Source: an uncultured Prevotellaceae bacterium
GTDB lineage: Bacteria; Bacteroidota; Bacteroidia; Bacteroidales; Bacteroidaceae
Direction: 5' to 3'
Assembly (NCBI GenBank): GCA_902784565.1
Contig: CACZVE010000008.1
Coordinates: 1 to 63,099, forward strand
DNA length: 63,099 nt
The position numbers were made by a program, and so were the translations under genes. The notes under the pieces were generated by a model that saw nothing but the letters and a program-made list of their open reading frames with translations, did no database searches and was not told where the DNA came from. Of the stretch, positions 39,348 to 47,867 are shown one piece after another (the first letter of the stretch is position 1; every line of letters begins with the position of its first letter).

Positions 39348-40616
39348 TTACGGAATGAGTAAAGACGAGTCGCCATAACTCAGAAAACGGAAGTCGTGGC
39401 TGAGGGCGTAGTCGTAGATCTTGCGCCAGTCGCCCTTGACGAAGGCACTCACCAAGAGGAGTAAAGTGGACTGCGGCTGGTGGAAATTCGTAACCAACAT
39501 CTTGACGATTTTGTAGTCGTAGCCCGGAGCGATGATGATCTGGGTGCTGGAATGCAATACCTGCAAGTCGTGGGCGTCCATCCAAGAAGCGAGAGCTTGG
39601 AGGCTGAGAATCACGGGGACAGGCACCCTGATTTCCGCTGCGCTTCGATCATTGTGCCTGTCCCCGTGATTCTCGTCCCCATGATTCTCGTAAGGCTCCC
39701 ACTGGGAGACGTGGAGTTGGTCTTCGGTGAGGTCGGGATTACGGAGCACCTTCAGACCCATATAGTAGAGGCTCTCCAAGGTGCGGACACTCGTGGTGCC
39801 GACGGCAATGGCCTGTCCCTCGTGACGGATCAGTTTGGCGATGGTCTCACGGCGCACACTGATATACTCGGTATGCATCTCATGACCCTCGATTTCCTCG
39901 CTCTTCACGGGCTTAAACGTGCCTGCGCCGACGTGCAGCGTCAGTTCCTCACGGTCGATGCCGTGGGCATCAATCGCCTGAAGCACCTCCGGTGTGAAAT
40001 GCAGACCGGCTGTCGGTGCCGCCACACTGCCCTTAATCTTCGAATAGACCGTCTGGTAGGTGGTCTTGTCGCTCTCCTGCGTCGCACGGTTCAGATACGG
40101 CGGAATGGGCAGTTCACCCATGGCGTCGATGATCTCAGCGAAACTCACCGGGGCATCCCAAGAGAAGTCGATGCGGTGGGAGGTGCCGTGGATCTCTCCA
40201 CGTGTCGCCTTAACTCTTAATTCTAAATTCTTAATGCTTAATTCCCTCGTCAGCGGGCCTTCCTTCCATTTCTTCAGGTTGCCCACCAGACAATACCACG
40301 CACAATGACCGGTGGTCTGGAACATCTGTTCATAGTCGGAGGGTTCGGCAGGCTCCAACAGAAACACCTCTATCAAGGCGCCAGAAGCCTTGCGGAAGTG
40401 CATGCGCGCCTGGATGACCTTGGTATTGTTGAAGACCATCAGCGCCCCCTCAGGCAGATAGTCCGGCAGGTGATAGAAGACATCCTCCCCTACCTCACCC
40501 TTCCGGTAGATGAGCAGTTTGGACTGGTCACGACGGGCCATCGGGAACTTGGCGATCCGTTCGTCAGGAAGCGGATAGTTATAGTCGCTGATATGGATAT
40601 GTCGGGGATCTGTCAT
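39348..40616 (-). CDS. queA: tRNA preQ1 ribosyltransferase-isomerase QueA, with inserted segments
   Basis: This 422-residue enzyme builds epoxyqueuosine in tRNA from preQ1 and AdoMet. Family motifs are YPLPDERIAKFPMARRDQSK, VFNNTKVIQARM, PTAGLHFTPEVL, LTLHVGAGTFKPV and ATQIIIAPGYDYKIV-like near the end. The ATG at 40614-40616 is chosen because upstream in-frame sequence overlaps the PAP2 gene. E. coli QueA has 356 residues. The extra length includes a 7-nt-repeat segment near LSIKNLELRVKATRG and about 28 residues (ENHGDENHGDRHNDRSAAEI onward to VPVPVIL) encoded by a palindromic element. Catalytic regions appear intact, so the enzyme may still work. Confidence 0.92.
   Translation of the reverse strand: MTDPRHIHISDYNYPLPDERIAKFPMARRDQSKLLIYRKGEVGEDVFYHLPDYLPEGALMVFNNTKVIQARMHFRKASGALIEVFLLEPAEPSDYEQMFQTTGHCAWYCLVGNLKKWKEGPLTRELSIKNLELRVKATRGEIHGTSHRIDFSWDAPVSFAEIIDAMGELPIPPYLNRATQESDKTTYQTVYSKIKGSVAAPTAGLHFTPEVLQAIDAHGIDREELTLHVGAGTFKPVKSEEIEGHEMHTEYISVRRETIAKLIRHEGQAIAVGTTSVRTLESLYYMGLKVLRNPDLTEDQLHVSQWEPYENHGDENHGDRHNDRSAAEIRVPVPVILSLQALASWMDAHDLQVLHSSTQIIIAPGYDYKIVKMLVTNFHQPQSTLLLLVSAFVKGDWRKIYDYALSHDFRFLSYGDSSLLIP
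39606..39674. repeat. Palindromic repeat element inserted in frame in queA
   Basis: Perfect 21-bp inverted arms (GAGAATCACGGGGACAGGCAC at 39606-39626 and its complement at 39654-39674) enclose a 27-nt loop. A partial copy, GTCCCCATGATTCTCG, follows directly. The element keeps the frame open and adds a hydrophilic loop to QueA. Confidence 0.85.
40210..40244. repeat. Heptanucleotide tract inside queA, TTAATTC type
   Basis: Five 7-nt units (TTAACTC, TTAATTC, TAAATTC, TTAATGC, TTAATTC) are translated on the queA strand as ELSIKNLELRVK. The tract looks like a second insertion in the gene. Confidence 0.8.
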
Positions 40617-40626
40617 CTGTTCAGAG

Positions 40627-41319
40627 TTATGCGAATGCGGCACGGAGAAGGGCGTACAGGAGCGTGAAGACCAACATGCTGACAGGCACGTCGACATCAT
40701 CGCGCAGATAACCCGTCTTCGTGTAATGCGACGAGGAGAATCTCATACCGGTAGACAACCGAGGGGCAAAATGCTGGTAAACCCAGTAGGCAAGAGAACC
40801 GGCACAGGCACCCCAGCAAAGGCCAACCAGGATGTCGCCCGGATAGTGGACACCCAGATAGAGGCGCGTCCAACAGTTGGTCAGCGACCAGATCACCATC
40901 GCCGTCGTGAGCAGACGGCTGCGCACCAGCCACCAGAAGAAGATGGCGATGCTGAAGGTGTTGGCGGCGTGGGCAGAAAAGAAACCGTACTTTCCACCCC
41001 GGTATCCGTCGACGATATCCACCAATAGTCCGATCTGCGGGTCGTGGGTGGGACGCCAACGGGCCACCGTGGGTTTGACGATGGTGTCGTCGATGGTGCC
41101 GGCAATGACGACACAGAGGGCGGCAGAACCCAGCACCAGCAGGATCTTCTGCACGTTCTCATTGTTCTTGATGACGACATAGAAGAGCGACAGATAGAAC
41201 GGTATCCACGTCAGGGCATTGGTCAGCGTACGCACCAGAATGTCGACGTACAACGACTGACTGCCGTTGAACCATAACAGCAATTGCTTGTCAAGATCTA
41301 TAATTGTCTGCCAGTCCAT
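40627..41319 (-). CDS. PAP2-superfamily membrane phosphatase
   Basis: This 230-residue integral membrane protein of the type-2 phosphatidic acid phosphatase family probably acts on a lipid or polyprenyl phosphate. Signature motifs are KPTVARWRP, FFSAHAANTFS and the His/Asp motif TRLYLGVHYPGD; the usual PSGH is SAHA here. Five or six helices are visible. The ATG at 41317-41319 overlaps the stop of the preceding bat gene by one base (TAATG), favouring it over an upstream start. queA follows 10 nt later. Confidence 0.85.
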   Translation of the reverse strand: MDWQTIIDLDKQLLLWFNGSQSLYVDILVRTLTNALTWIPFYLSLFYVVIKNNENVQKILLVLGSAALCVVIAGTIDDTIVKPTVARWRPTHDPQIGLLVDIVDGYRGGKYGFFSAHAANTFSIAIFFWWLVRSRLLTTAMVIWSLTNCWTRLYLGVHYPGDILVGLCWGACAGSLAYWVYQHFAPRLSTGMRFSSSHYTKTGYLRDDVDVPVSMLVFTLLYALLRAAFA

Positions 41320-43949
41320 TAAATCAACTCTATTTGCCGGGTTTCTATCCATCCCTCCTTACCGTCGGCCAGACGGATGCCTTTCCAGTCCTTCATCGAA
41401 CCGTCGGTGATGGTCACCTTCGTACCCTCATGGAGGATAAACAGGTCGGTGCCCTGTTTGGCAGGGGTGCTCTTCACCGTGACAGCAGGTGCCACGACAA
41501 TGGCCCCACGACGATGGACAAGCAGATCCTTCTGCTGATAGGCGAAAACATTGCTCACCAGGAAACAGACGATGAGGATGATAGCCCCGAAGAAGCCCAC
41601 CTTACGCAACCAGATACGTTCGGAGAAGAGATACAACAGCGCCAGTATGATGGCGAGGGCCAACGAGATCAAGGCGATGTTCGCCCACCCGTCGACACTG
41701 GTCAGATTAACCAGTGAACGGTACCAGGTGACAAAGAACATGTCCTGTTCCGGGGTGATCTTGTCGACGGTCTTCGAACGGGCCATCTGGAGGTTGAAAC
41801 GGATATCCCTGTCGCCAGGCGACAACAGCAGGGCGCGTTCATAATTCAATACGGCACGGGTGATATTCTCCGTACGGTAGTAGGCGTTGCCGAGGTTGTA
41901 GTACAGGTCGGCAGAGGCACCGTACTTCAATAGGGCCTCATAATCCTTGATGGCCTGCTGGTATTCGCCACGTACGTAGGCGCTGTCAGCCTCAGCCTTG
42001 GTCACGGCTGATGAGGAAAGAGGAAGGAGGAAAGAGGAAAGAGATATGCAGATAAACACGAGCATTCTCGCCACATTGGTATTCTCATTCCACATTCCAC
42101 TTTCCACTTTCCTCTTATTACGCTTCTTCATCGTCTCTTCAATCTTCTCGATAGCCGTCATGGCTTTGTCAAACACCTTATTCATATTTCCCTTGGGATC
42201 GCCCGGGGCATAACGCTCGAACTCACACTCGTCGAGGGCACCCATAAACTGGGCGATTGTCTCTTCGTTGACATTCCGGTCGGTCAGACGCTGACTGATA
42301 TTGTCGTGAGACAACTGCTCGACAGGCATGTTGAGTTTGTCGCCCACATAACCCCAGAGGGCACGGAGCACCTCGTCATAGAACTCACCGGGTTTGTTGG
42401 CAGCCATCAACTTAGAGGCTTTCTTCAGGCGTTTCGTCGCCACCTTGTTGGCCTTACCGGCACGACGCTTGGTGAGATTGGCATTCTCGATGGCCCGTTG
42501 ACGGAAGATGACAAACAACGAGACGAAGATAAGTACCAGAACTGCCAATGCGATCCAATAACCCGTAGAACCGAAGAAGAAATCATCCAAAGCATGCAGA
42601 CGGGTGTCGGCGGTCTTGATATGTCGGATGTCCTTACCCAACAGTTGGAGGTCTTCCTGACCCGTATAGTCGCTGACACTACCCGTACCGGCACCCTTGG
42701 CCACATCGAGTGTAAAACCTTCGGTCCTGACGGTCTCGTAGCGCTTGTTCGTCGTATCGAAATACGTAAACTCGATGGGTGGTATCTCATACTTTCCCTG
42801 GTGACGCGGCACGGCGAGGATGTCGTAGATCATCGAACCTTCCAAGCCATTGGCAGTGAGTTTGGTCTTGTCTGTGATCTTGGCATCATACTTGTCGAAG
42901 TCCTTCGGGAACTCCACGACAGGCTGTTTGATGAGTTTCAGGTTACCGACACCACTGATCACCAGATGCAGTTTGACAGGGTCGTTGGCCTTCACCTCCG
43001 TCTTGTCGAATTGGGCGGAGATATTGAACTTACCCACTCCACCGGAGAAGTTGGCTGGACGCGTCGGTAACGGATCCACCATAATCTCTATGCCCGGGGC
43101 CTGGATCTGTTTCTTCACCTCCACATAACCAGAACCGCCATTGAAGAAGGCCTCAAAGGGGTCGATGTTACGGTTCTGCTGTACCACGATACCATTGAAG
43201 GTGATACTCGGAATCTCAAGTTTACCCGTCAGTTGCGGGAACATCACATACTGGCTCCACGTCACGGTACGATAAGGACGACCATTGACCGTCTCTATCT
43301 TGAAACTCTTCTGCTGCGGCAGGTCTACCTCCTGGGTATGGAAACCCTTCAGGTCGGGCATCTTACCTTCCAGTTGCGTGAGGGATACCAACGTATAGAC
43401 TTTATAGGTCAACAGGATGGGTTCCTGTTCATAGACCCGTTTCTTATTGGCGCTGACCTTGATAAACAAGTCGGAACCGGAGATCCGGCTACCGGCATCA
43501 CGGAGTTCTGCACCCTCATCGTCGTGCTGACGCTGTTGTCCGCCCCCGCCATTGGCCTGACTACGGGCAGTACCTGACACCGAGATATTCAACGTGTTGG
43601 AAGCAATGCTCTTCCCATCCACCACCGCATGGGCGGCAGGGATGGTAAAGGAACCGTTCTTCGTGGCCACGACAATATAGGTATAGGTGATCGACGACGA
43701 GGAACTGGTATGTCCGTTGATCATCTGATAACTGGACTGCATGGAACGGTTCGGGCCGATCAACACTTCCAGTTCCTCAGGAATATTTCCCGCACGAAAC
43801 TCACTGACATTCTGGGTGTTGATGGTATAGGTCAGACGGAACTGCTCACCCACAGAGACATGTGAGGGAGCCGAGGCGGTCAGGGTCTGCGCAATAGCAG
43901 TGAATAGTGAATAGTGAATAGTGAATAGTACGAGCAGTACCTTCACCAT
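41319..43949 (-). CDS. batD-batE: BatD-BatE fusion protein
   Basis: This 876-residue protein has a signal peptide LLVLFTIHYSLFTAIAQ. BatD Ig-like repeats follow (about 20-440), then a membrane helix (about 464-486) and a cytoplasmic domain (to about 615). In the same frame comes ENTNVARMLVFICISLSSF, which looks like a second signal peptide beginning at Met629. TPR motifs (YVRGEYQQAIKDYEALLKYG, about 645-735), two helices and a C-terminal SH3b domain (about 805-876) complete a normal-length BatE. The two halves are separate genes in most Bacteroidetes. BatE may also start at Met629. It is one unit of the moxR-DUF58-batA-batB-C-batD-E operon. Confidence 0.85.
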   Translation of the reverse strand: MVKVLLVLFTIHYSLFTAIAQTLTASAPSHVSVGEQFRLTYTINTQNVSEFRAGNIPEELEVLIGPNRSMQSSYQMINGHTSSSSSITYTYIVVATKNGSFTIPAAHAVVDGKSIASNTLNISVSGTARSQANGGGGQQRQHDDEGAELRDAGSRISGSDLFIKVSANKKRVYEQEPILLTYKVYTLVSLTQLEGKMPDLKGFHTQEVDLPQQKSFKIETVNGRPYRTVTWSQYVMFPQLTGKLEIPSITFNGIVVQQNRNIDPFEAFFNGGSGYVEVKKQIQAPGIEIMVDPLPTRPANFSGGVGKFNISAQFDKTEVKANDPVKLHLVISGVGNLKLIKQPVVEFPKDFDKYDAKITDKTKLTANGLEGSMIYDILAVPRHQGKYEIPPIEFTYFDTTNKRYETVRTEGFTLDVAKGAGTGSVSDYTGQEDLQLLGKDIRHIKTADTRLHALDDFFFGSTGYWIALAVLVLIFVSLFVIFRQRAIENANLTKRRAGKANKVATKRLKKASKLMAANKPGEFYDEVLRALWGYVGDKLNMPVEQLSHDNISQRLTDRNVNEETIAQFMGALDECEFERYAPGDPKGNMNKVFDKAMTAIEKIEETMKKRNKRKVESGMWNENTNVARMLVFICISLSSFLLPLSSSAVTKAEADSAYVRGEYQQAIKDYEALLKYGASADLYYNLGNAYYRTENITRAVLNYERALLLSPGDRDIRFNLQMARSKTVDKITPEQDMFFVTWYRSLVNLTSVDGWANIALISLALAIILALLYLFSERIWLRKVGFFGAIILIVCFLVSNVFAYQQKDLLVHRRGAIVVAPAVTVKSTPAKQGTDLFILHEGTKVTITDGSMKDWKGIRLADGKEGWIETRQIELI
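42013..42114. repeat. Composite repeat at the BatD/BatE joint: 7-mer tract, 46-bp core, inverted 7-mer tract
   Basis: Four GAGGAAA-type units (42013-42040), a 46-nt core (42041-42086) and four ATTCCAC/TTTCCTC units (42087-42114) form a unit of about 100 bp. The stretch 42034-42086 (53 nt) is identical to 44693-44745 at the BatB/BatC joint. It encodes the signal-peptide-like segment at the joint. Confidence 0.9.
43899..43926 (-). repeat. Four perfect AGTGAAT units in the BatD signal peptide
   Basis: AGTGAAT is repeated four times on the plus strand. On the coding strand it encodes LFTIHYSLFT, the hydrophobic core of the BatD signal peptide. One unit more or less would frameshift batD-batE. 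Confidence 0.9.
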
Positions 43950-44000
43950 CCATTCACATTTCACTCCTTTTCTCCAATTAAATATCATCATATCACAATT

Positions 44001-44035
44001 CACTCACCACTATTCACTCTTCACTATTCACTAAG
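44001..44035. repeat. Heptanucleotide tract between batB-batC and batD-batE
   Basis: The units CACTCAC, CACTATT, CACTCTT, CACTATT and CACTAAG lie just before the batB-batC stop and upstream of batD. They also supply possible GTG codons upstream of the batD ATG. Confidence 0.8.
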
Positions 44036-44037
44036 AA

Positions 44038-45789
44038 CTACCAGTTCTTCAGGATATTCCGACGCTGAGGCTGTTGCTGAGCCTTCTTCATACGGTCCTG
44101 GGTCTGCTTCTCCTGTTGCATGGCGGCATTCAACAGTTGCTCGGCATTGTCCTTACTCATCTGGGGCTTCTGCTGCTCCTTCTTCTGGTCTTGTTTATCC
44201 TTATCTTTATTCTGGTCCTGCTTCTGCTGGTCCTTCTTATCGTCTTTCTTCTGATCCTGTTTGTTCTGATCTTGGTTCTGTTTGTTCTGGTCCTGTTTTT
44301 CTTTCTCATGCTTACAGAGAATCAGGTTGTAACGCGTCTCGTCATCCGCCGGATTCAGACGCAGGGCGTTCTTATAGGCCTCTATCGCCTCGCCGTACAT
44401 CTTATGCGACTGACAGATGACGCCCATATTATGGAACGACTGGTATTTGCGCAAGGGGTTCGTCTCCAACTTCGAGGCATTCTGGAACTGTTCGATGGCT
44501 GCCGAGTCCTTCTTCTGCGCCAACAAGGCATTGCCCAGATTATAGACGGCCTGCGGATTCTTCGGGTTCTTCTCCACCGCCTTGCGGTAAGACACCTCCG
44601 CATTGGGATAGTCACCGGCATTAAACTGCTTGTTGCCCTGACGGACATACTGACGGTCGGTCTGGGCGAGAGAGGAAAGAGGGAGGAGGAAGGAGGAAAG
44701 AGATATGCAGATAAACACGAGCATTCTCGCCACATTGGTATTCTCCTTCCACTTTCCACTTTCCTCTTTCCTCTTAAACAACGACAGATTCTTCAACAAC
44801 GGATTCCTGCGGTCGAAGATACAGATTTCGAGAATTAGTAACAGGAGGGCGAGGATGCCGAAGGCCTGGAACTGCTCGTCGAAGTCGCTATAAACCGTCG
44901 TGGAGGTCTCTTTCTTCGAGAGTTTGTCGAGTTCGTTGTCGAGTTGCTGCTGGGCGGCACTGTTGTTCTCCACATGGATATACACACCGCCACCGGACTG
45001 AGCCACCTGACGACACATCTCCTCATTCAGGGCCGACATCACGGTATTGCCCGTATTGTCCTTCATATAGTCGCCCGTGCCAGGAATGGGAATCGGGGCC
45101 CCCTGACTACTACCGACACCCAGCACATAGACACTCATGCCTTTCTTCTTGGCTTCTTCTGCGGCTTCCAGTGCCCCACCCTCGTGGTCTTCACCATCGG
45201 TGATGACAATGATAGCCTTGCCGATACCCTCTTCCTGGGTGAAACTGCTCACTGCCATATTGATGGCAGTGGCAATGTCGGTGCCCTGGGTAGCCATCAT
45301 CGACGGGTCGATACTCGAGAGGAACATCTTGGCGGAAACATAGTCACTCGTGATAGGTAACTGCACAAAGGCATCACCGGCAAACACGATAAGACCGATC
45401 TTGTCGTTGGTGAAATGATCCACCAGATTCTCCACCATCATCTTTGAACGGTCCAGACGACTGGGCACGATATCCTCTGCCAACATCGAATTGGAGATAT
45501 CCAAGGCAATGATGGTTTCGATACCAGTGCGCTTCTCCTGACTAATCTTCGTACCTAACTGCGGACGAGCCAGCATCACAATCAACAGGGCGAGGGCTGC
45601 CAACAGCAACCAGAACTTCACCCGGGGACGGAAATGCGATACATCGGGCATCAGGGCTTTCAGCAACTTCAAGTCGCCAAACTTACGAAGCCGTTTCTTC
45701 TGATTCCGATAGGTCACAAACCTGACCAGTGCCAATACGGGTATCAGCACCAACAGCCAGAGATATATGGGGTCTTCAAATCTAAACAT
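44038..45789 (-). CDS. batB-batC: BatB-BatC fusion protein
   Basis: This is a 583-residue protein. The BatB half (1-340) has two N-terminal helices, a von Willebrand A domain with MIDAS residues in IIALDISNSMLAED, and a third helix near 310. In the same frame comes ENTNVARMLVFICISLSSF, with Met356 a possible separate start. The BatC half has TPR repeats (AVYNLGNALLAQKKDSAAIE, about 375-480). The tail is extremely charged and Gln-rich (DQNKQNQDQNKQDQKKDDKK). The start overlaps the batA stop (TAATG). Bat proteins are associated with aerotolerance and envelope stress in Bacteroides and other bacteria. Fusion or tandem translation are both possible. Confidence 0.87.
   Translation of the reverse strand: MFRFEDPIYLWLLVLIPVLALVRFVTYRNQKKRLRKFGDLKLLKALMPDVSHFRPRVKFWLLLAALALLIVMLARPQLGTKISQEKRTGIETIIALDISNSMLAEDIVPSRLDRSKMMVENLVDHFTNDKIGLIVFAGDAFVQLPITSDYVSAKMFLSSIDPSMMATQGTDIATAINMAVSSFTQEEGIGKAIIVITDGEDHEGGALEAAEEAKKKGMSVYVLGVGSSQGAPIPIPGTGDYMKDNTGNTVMSALNEEMCRQVAQSGGGVYIHVENNSAAQQQLDNELDKLSKKETSTTVYSDFDEQFQAFGILALLLLILEICIFDRRNPLLKNLSLFKRKEESGKWKENTNVARMLVFICISLSSFLLPLSSLAQTDRQYVRQGNKQFNAGDYPNAEVSYRKAVEKNPKNPQAVYNLGNALLAQKKDSAAIEQFQNASKLETNPLRKYQSFHNMGVICQSHKMYGEAIEAYKNALRLNPADDETRYNLILCKHEKEKQDQNKQNQDQNKQDQKKDDKKDQQKQDQNKDKDKQDQKKEQQKPQMSKDNAEQLLNAAMQQEKQTQDRMKKAQQQPQRRNILKNW
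44672..44773. repeat. Composite repeat at the BatB/BatC joint
   Basis: The arrangement matches 42013-42114: four GAGGAAA-type units (44672-44699), the same 46-nt core (44700-44745) and four inverted TTTCCTC-type units (44746-44773). The 53-nt stretch 44693-44745 is identical to the other copy. Confidence 0.9.
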
Positions 45790-46787
45790 TATGGTATCCT
45801 CCTGAATATGGTGATGCGGAGCAGTATCTCCAACAACAGGGCCAGCACTGCGATGATGGCAAAGGGCTGATAGGCCTCGTATTTCTTACTGAACTGCTTC
45901 ACGTTGAGTTTCGACTTCTCCAACTGGTCTATCTCCTGATAGATCTTCCGGAGTTCCTTGTTATTGGTGGCGCGATAGAAATCACCATCCGTAGCGGCAG
46001 CAATCTCACTGAGCGTCTGGTTGTCAATCTCCACAGGGATATTCACATACTGTACACCTCCAGCCACCGGCATCGGATAAGGTGCCACCTTGTTCGTTCC
46101 CACACCAACGGTATAGACCCTGATGCCCAGACTCTTGGCAATCTCGGCAGCCGTCATCGGCGAGATGTCACCACGGTTGTTACTACCGTCCGTCAACAGG
46201 ATCACCACCTTGCTCTTGGCCTTGGAGTCCTTCAGACGGGAAACGGCATTGGCGAGTCCCATACCGATGGCAGTACCATCCTCGATGAGACCACGGGCGG
46301 CAATATCCGTACGGACATTATGAAGGAGATTCAACAGCGAGGCGTGGTCGATCGTCATCGGACACTGGGTAAAGGCCTCACCGGCAAAGATACTCAAACC
46401 GATATTATCGTTCGGGCGTCCTGAGATAAACTCCGAGGCCACCTGCTTGGCTGCCTCAATACGGTTCGGCTTCAGGTCCTCTGCCAACATAGAGGTGGAC
46501 ACATCCATCGCCAACATGATGTCGATACCTTCTATCGTCTTGTTTTTCCAGGAATTCTGTGTCTGCGGACGGGCCAGCACCAAGACGATCATCGTGAAGG
46601 TGAGCAGACGGAGGAGCATGGAAAGGGGCATGAGCCGTACCTTCCAACTCTTCGGCGCATTGCGGAAGGCGAAGGTGTCACTCATCCGCATGGTGGGTTC
46701 CGTCTTCTTCCGATACATCAGATACCAGATGACATACGGTATCATCAGCAACAGCAGAAACAGATATTCTTTATTGGCAAATTCCAT
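45789..46787 (-). CDS. batA: BatA, von Willebrand A domain membrane protein
   Basis: This 332-residue inner-membrane protein has N-terminal helices (YLFLLLLMIPYVIWYLMY and about 57-75), a vWA domain (about 88-285) with MIDAS in LAMDVSTSMLAED, and a C-terminal helix (AIIAVLALLLEILLRITIF). It pairs with BatB as metal-dependent adhesion modules of the MoxR-associated complex. It starts 9 nt after the preceding gene and overlaps batB by one base. Confidence 0.92.
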   Translation of the reverse strand: MEFANKEYLFLLLLMIPYVIWYLMYRKKTEPTMRMSDTFAFRNAPKSWKVRLMPLSMLLRLLTFTMIVLVLARPQTQNSWKNKTIEGIDIMLAMDVSTSMLAEDLKPNRIEAAKQVASEFISGRPNDNIGLSIFAGEAFTQCPMTIDHASLLNLLHNVRTDIAARGLIEDGTAIGMGLANAVSRLKDSKAKSKVVILLTDGSNNRGDISPMTAAEIAKSLGIRVYTVGVGTNKVAPYPMPVAGGVQYVNIPVEIDNQTLSEIAAATDGDFYRATNNKELRKIYQEIDQLEKSKLNVKQFSKKYEAYQPFAIIAVLALLLEILLRITIFRRIP

Positions 46788-46796
46788 ACTTCACTT

Positions 46797-47867
46797 CTAA
46801 TTGATGAGTTGATAGGTGGCGTAGCCCACATAGACCAGCAACAGAGCACTGGCGATGAGCAATGCCGTGATCACAACCTTGAGGACACGACGCGTCTTGA
46901 TGCTGCGCTGGTCTGCCTCAGAGAGTTGCGGCTTGACGGTTTCCTCGGTAGGCACATTCTCGAGTTTCGTCTGGTTGATGAAATCGATGGCACTCACGAG
47001 GTTCTTGTCGTTCTCATTGATGAGGGTCGAATACTTGGCAAACTTCACCAGGTCGGCTGTCGTGAAGAGTTCACGGAGTTCATCAAGAGCCTTCTGATCC
47101 TGTGTGGCCATCAGCTTCTCGATAATCTCACTACTCGTCATCTCCATCGCACTGAAACCGTAACGCTCCTCGATATATTTACGGAGGGTATCTGTCAACT
47201 TCGTATAGTACTCCTTGGAGTTCTCTGCAGCCACCATCTTATCGGCCTTGATCTGTTCGATTTCCTTCATGGCTTTCTGGTGAGGCAGGAGTTTCTTAAT
47301 GATACGGATATGGGTGATTATCGGCTTATTGTCCCGTAAACGCATATAGAGGTAATACGTTAAAGCCGAGATAATTAGCAATATGACACTCAACCAGAAG
47401 ATCAGACTCCATTCGCTCCACAGGAAAGGATTATCCTGCACGGTCTTGGGTGGGAAAAACTTCTCAGCATGAGCCGTATCAACCTCCATCGTCAGTACCT
47501 TCAAAGCCAGACTCTTGCTCTGGTATGGCTTACCGTCGATCTTCACCGTCAAGGGGGGAATATAATATAAGGTGTCGTCGAAAGAGGTCAAGGTATAGAC
47601 CATCGATTTCTCCACAAAACCATTGTCAGTCTGTTTGTCTTCCTGTGGCTGACAGGCCAGCACCTCGACACCGGGTGTCACATACTGAGTCGGCTGGAAC
47701 TGGGGGAACTCCACCTTGGCATTCTCCTTTGCTACAGCCTTCAGCGTGACATGTGCCTGCTCGCCTATCAACATCTCGATATTGTCGATGCTGGCCTCAA
47801 CAGACTGTGCCTGTACAGCCACAGCCCCGATAGCCCATACAACCCATATCGCCCATATCTTCTTCAT
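46797..47867 (-). CDS. Bat-operon membrane protein (DUF4381-like position)
   Basis: This 356-residue protein lies between the DUF58 gene and batA. The signal peptide ends AVAVQAQ. A periplasmic Ig-like region reaches about 145. Next come a membrane helix (WSLIFWLSVILLIISALTYY), a cytoplasmic helical domain and a second helix near the C-terminus (VVITALLIASALLLVYVGYA). Its location and layout match the component usual at this place in Bacteroidetes MoxR operons. The ATG at 47865-47867 overlaps the DUF58 stop (TGATG). Precise function is unknown. Confidence 0.75.
   Translation of the reverse strand: MKKIWAIWVVWAIGAVAVQAQSVEASIDNIEMLIGEQAHVTLKAVAKENAKVEFPQFQPTQYVTPGVEVLACQPQEDKQTDNGFVEKSMVYTLTSFDDTLYYIPPLTVKIDGKPYQSKSLALKVLTMEVDTAHAEKFFPPKTVQDNPFLWSEWSLIFWLSVILLIISALTYYLYMRLRDNKPIITHIRIIKKLLPHQKAMKEIEQIKADKMVAAENSKEYYTKLTDTLRKYIEERYGFSAMEMTSSEIIEKLMATQDQKALDELRELFTTADLVKFAKYSTLINENDKNLVSAIDFINQTKLENVPTEETVKPQLSEADQRSIKTRRVLKVVITALLIASALLLVYVGYATYQLIN

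Noticed and set aside
40617-40700. N-terminal extension of QueA by 28 codons
   Set aside because: It overlaps the PAP2 gene and has no QueA-like sequence; MTDPRHIHISDYNYPLP is the expected start.
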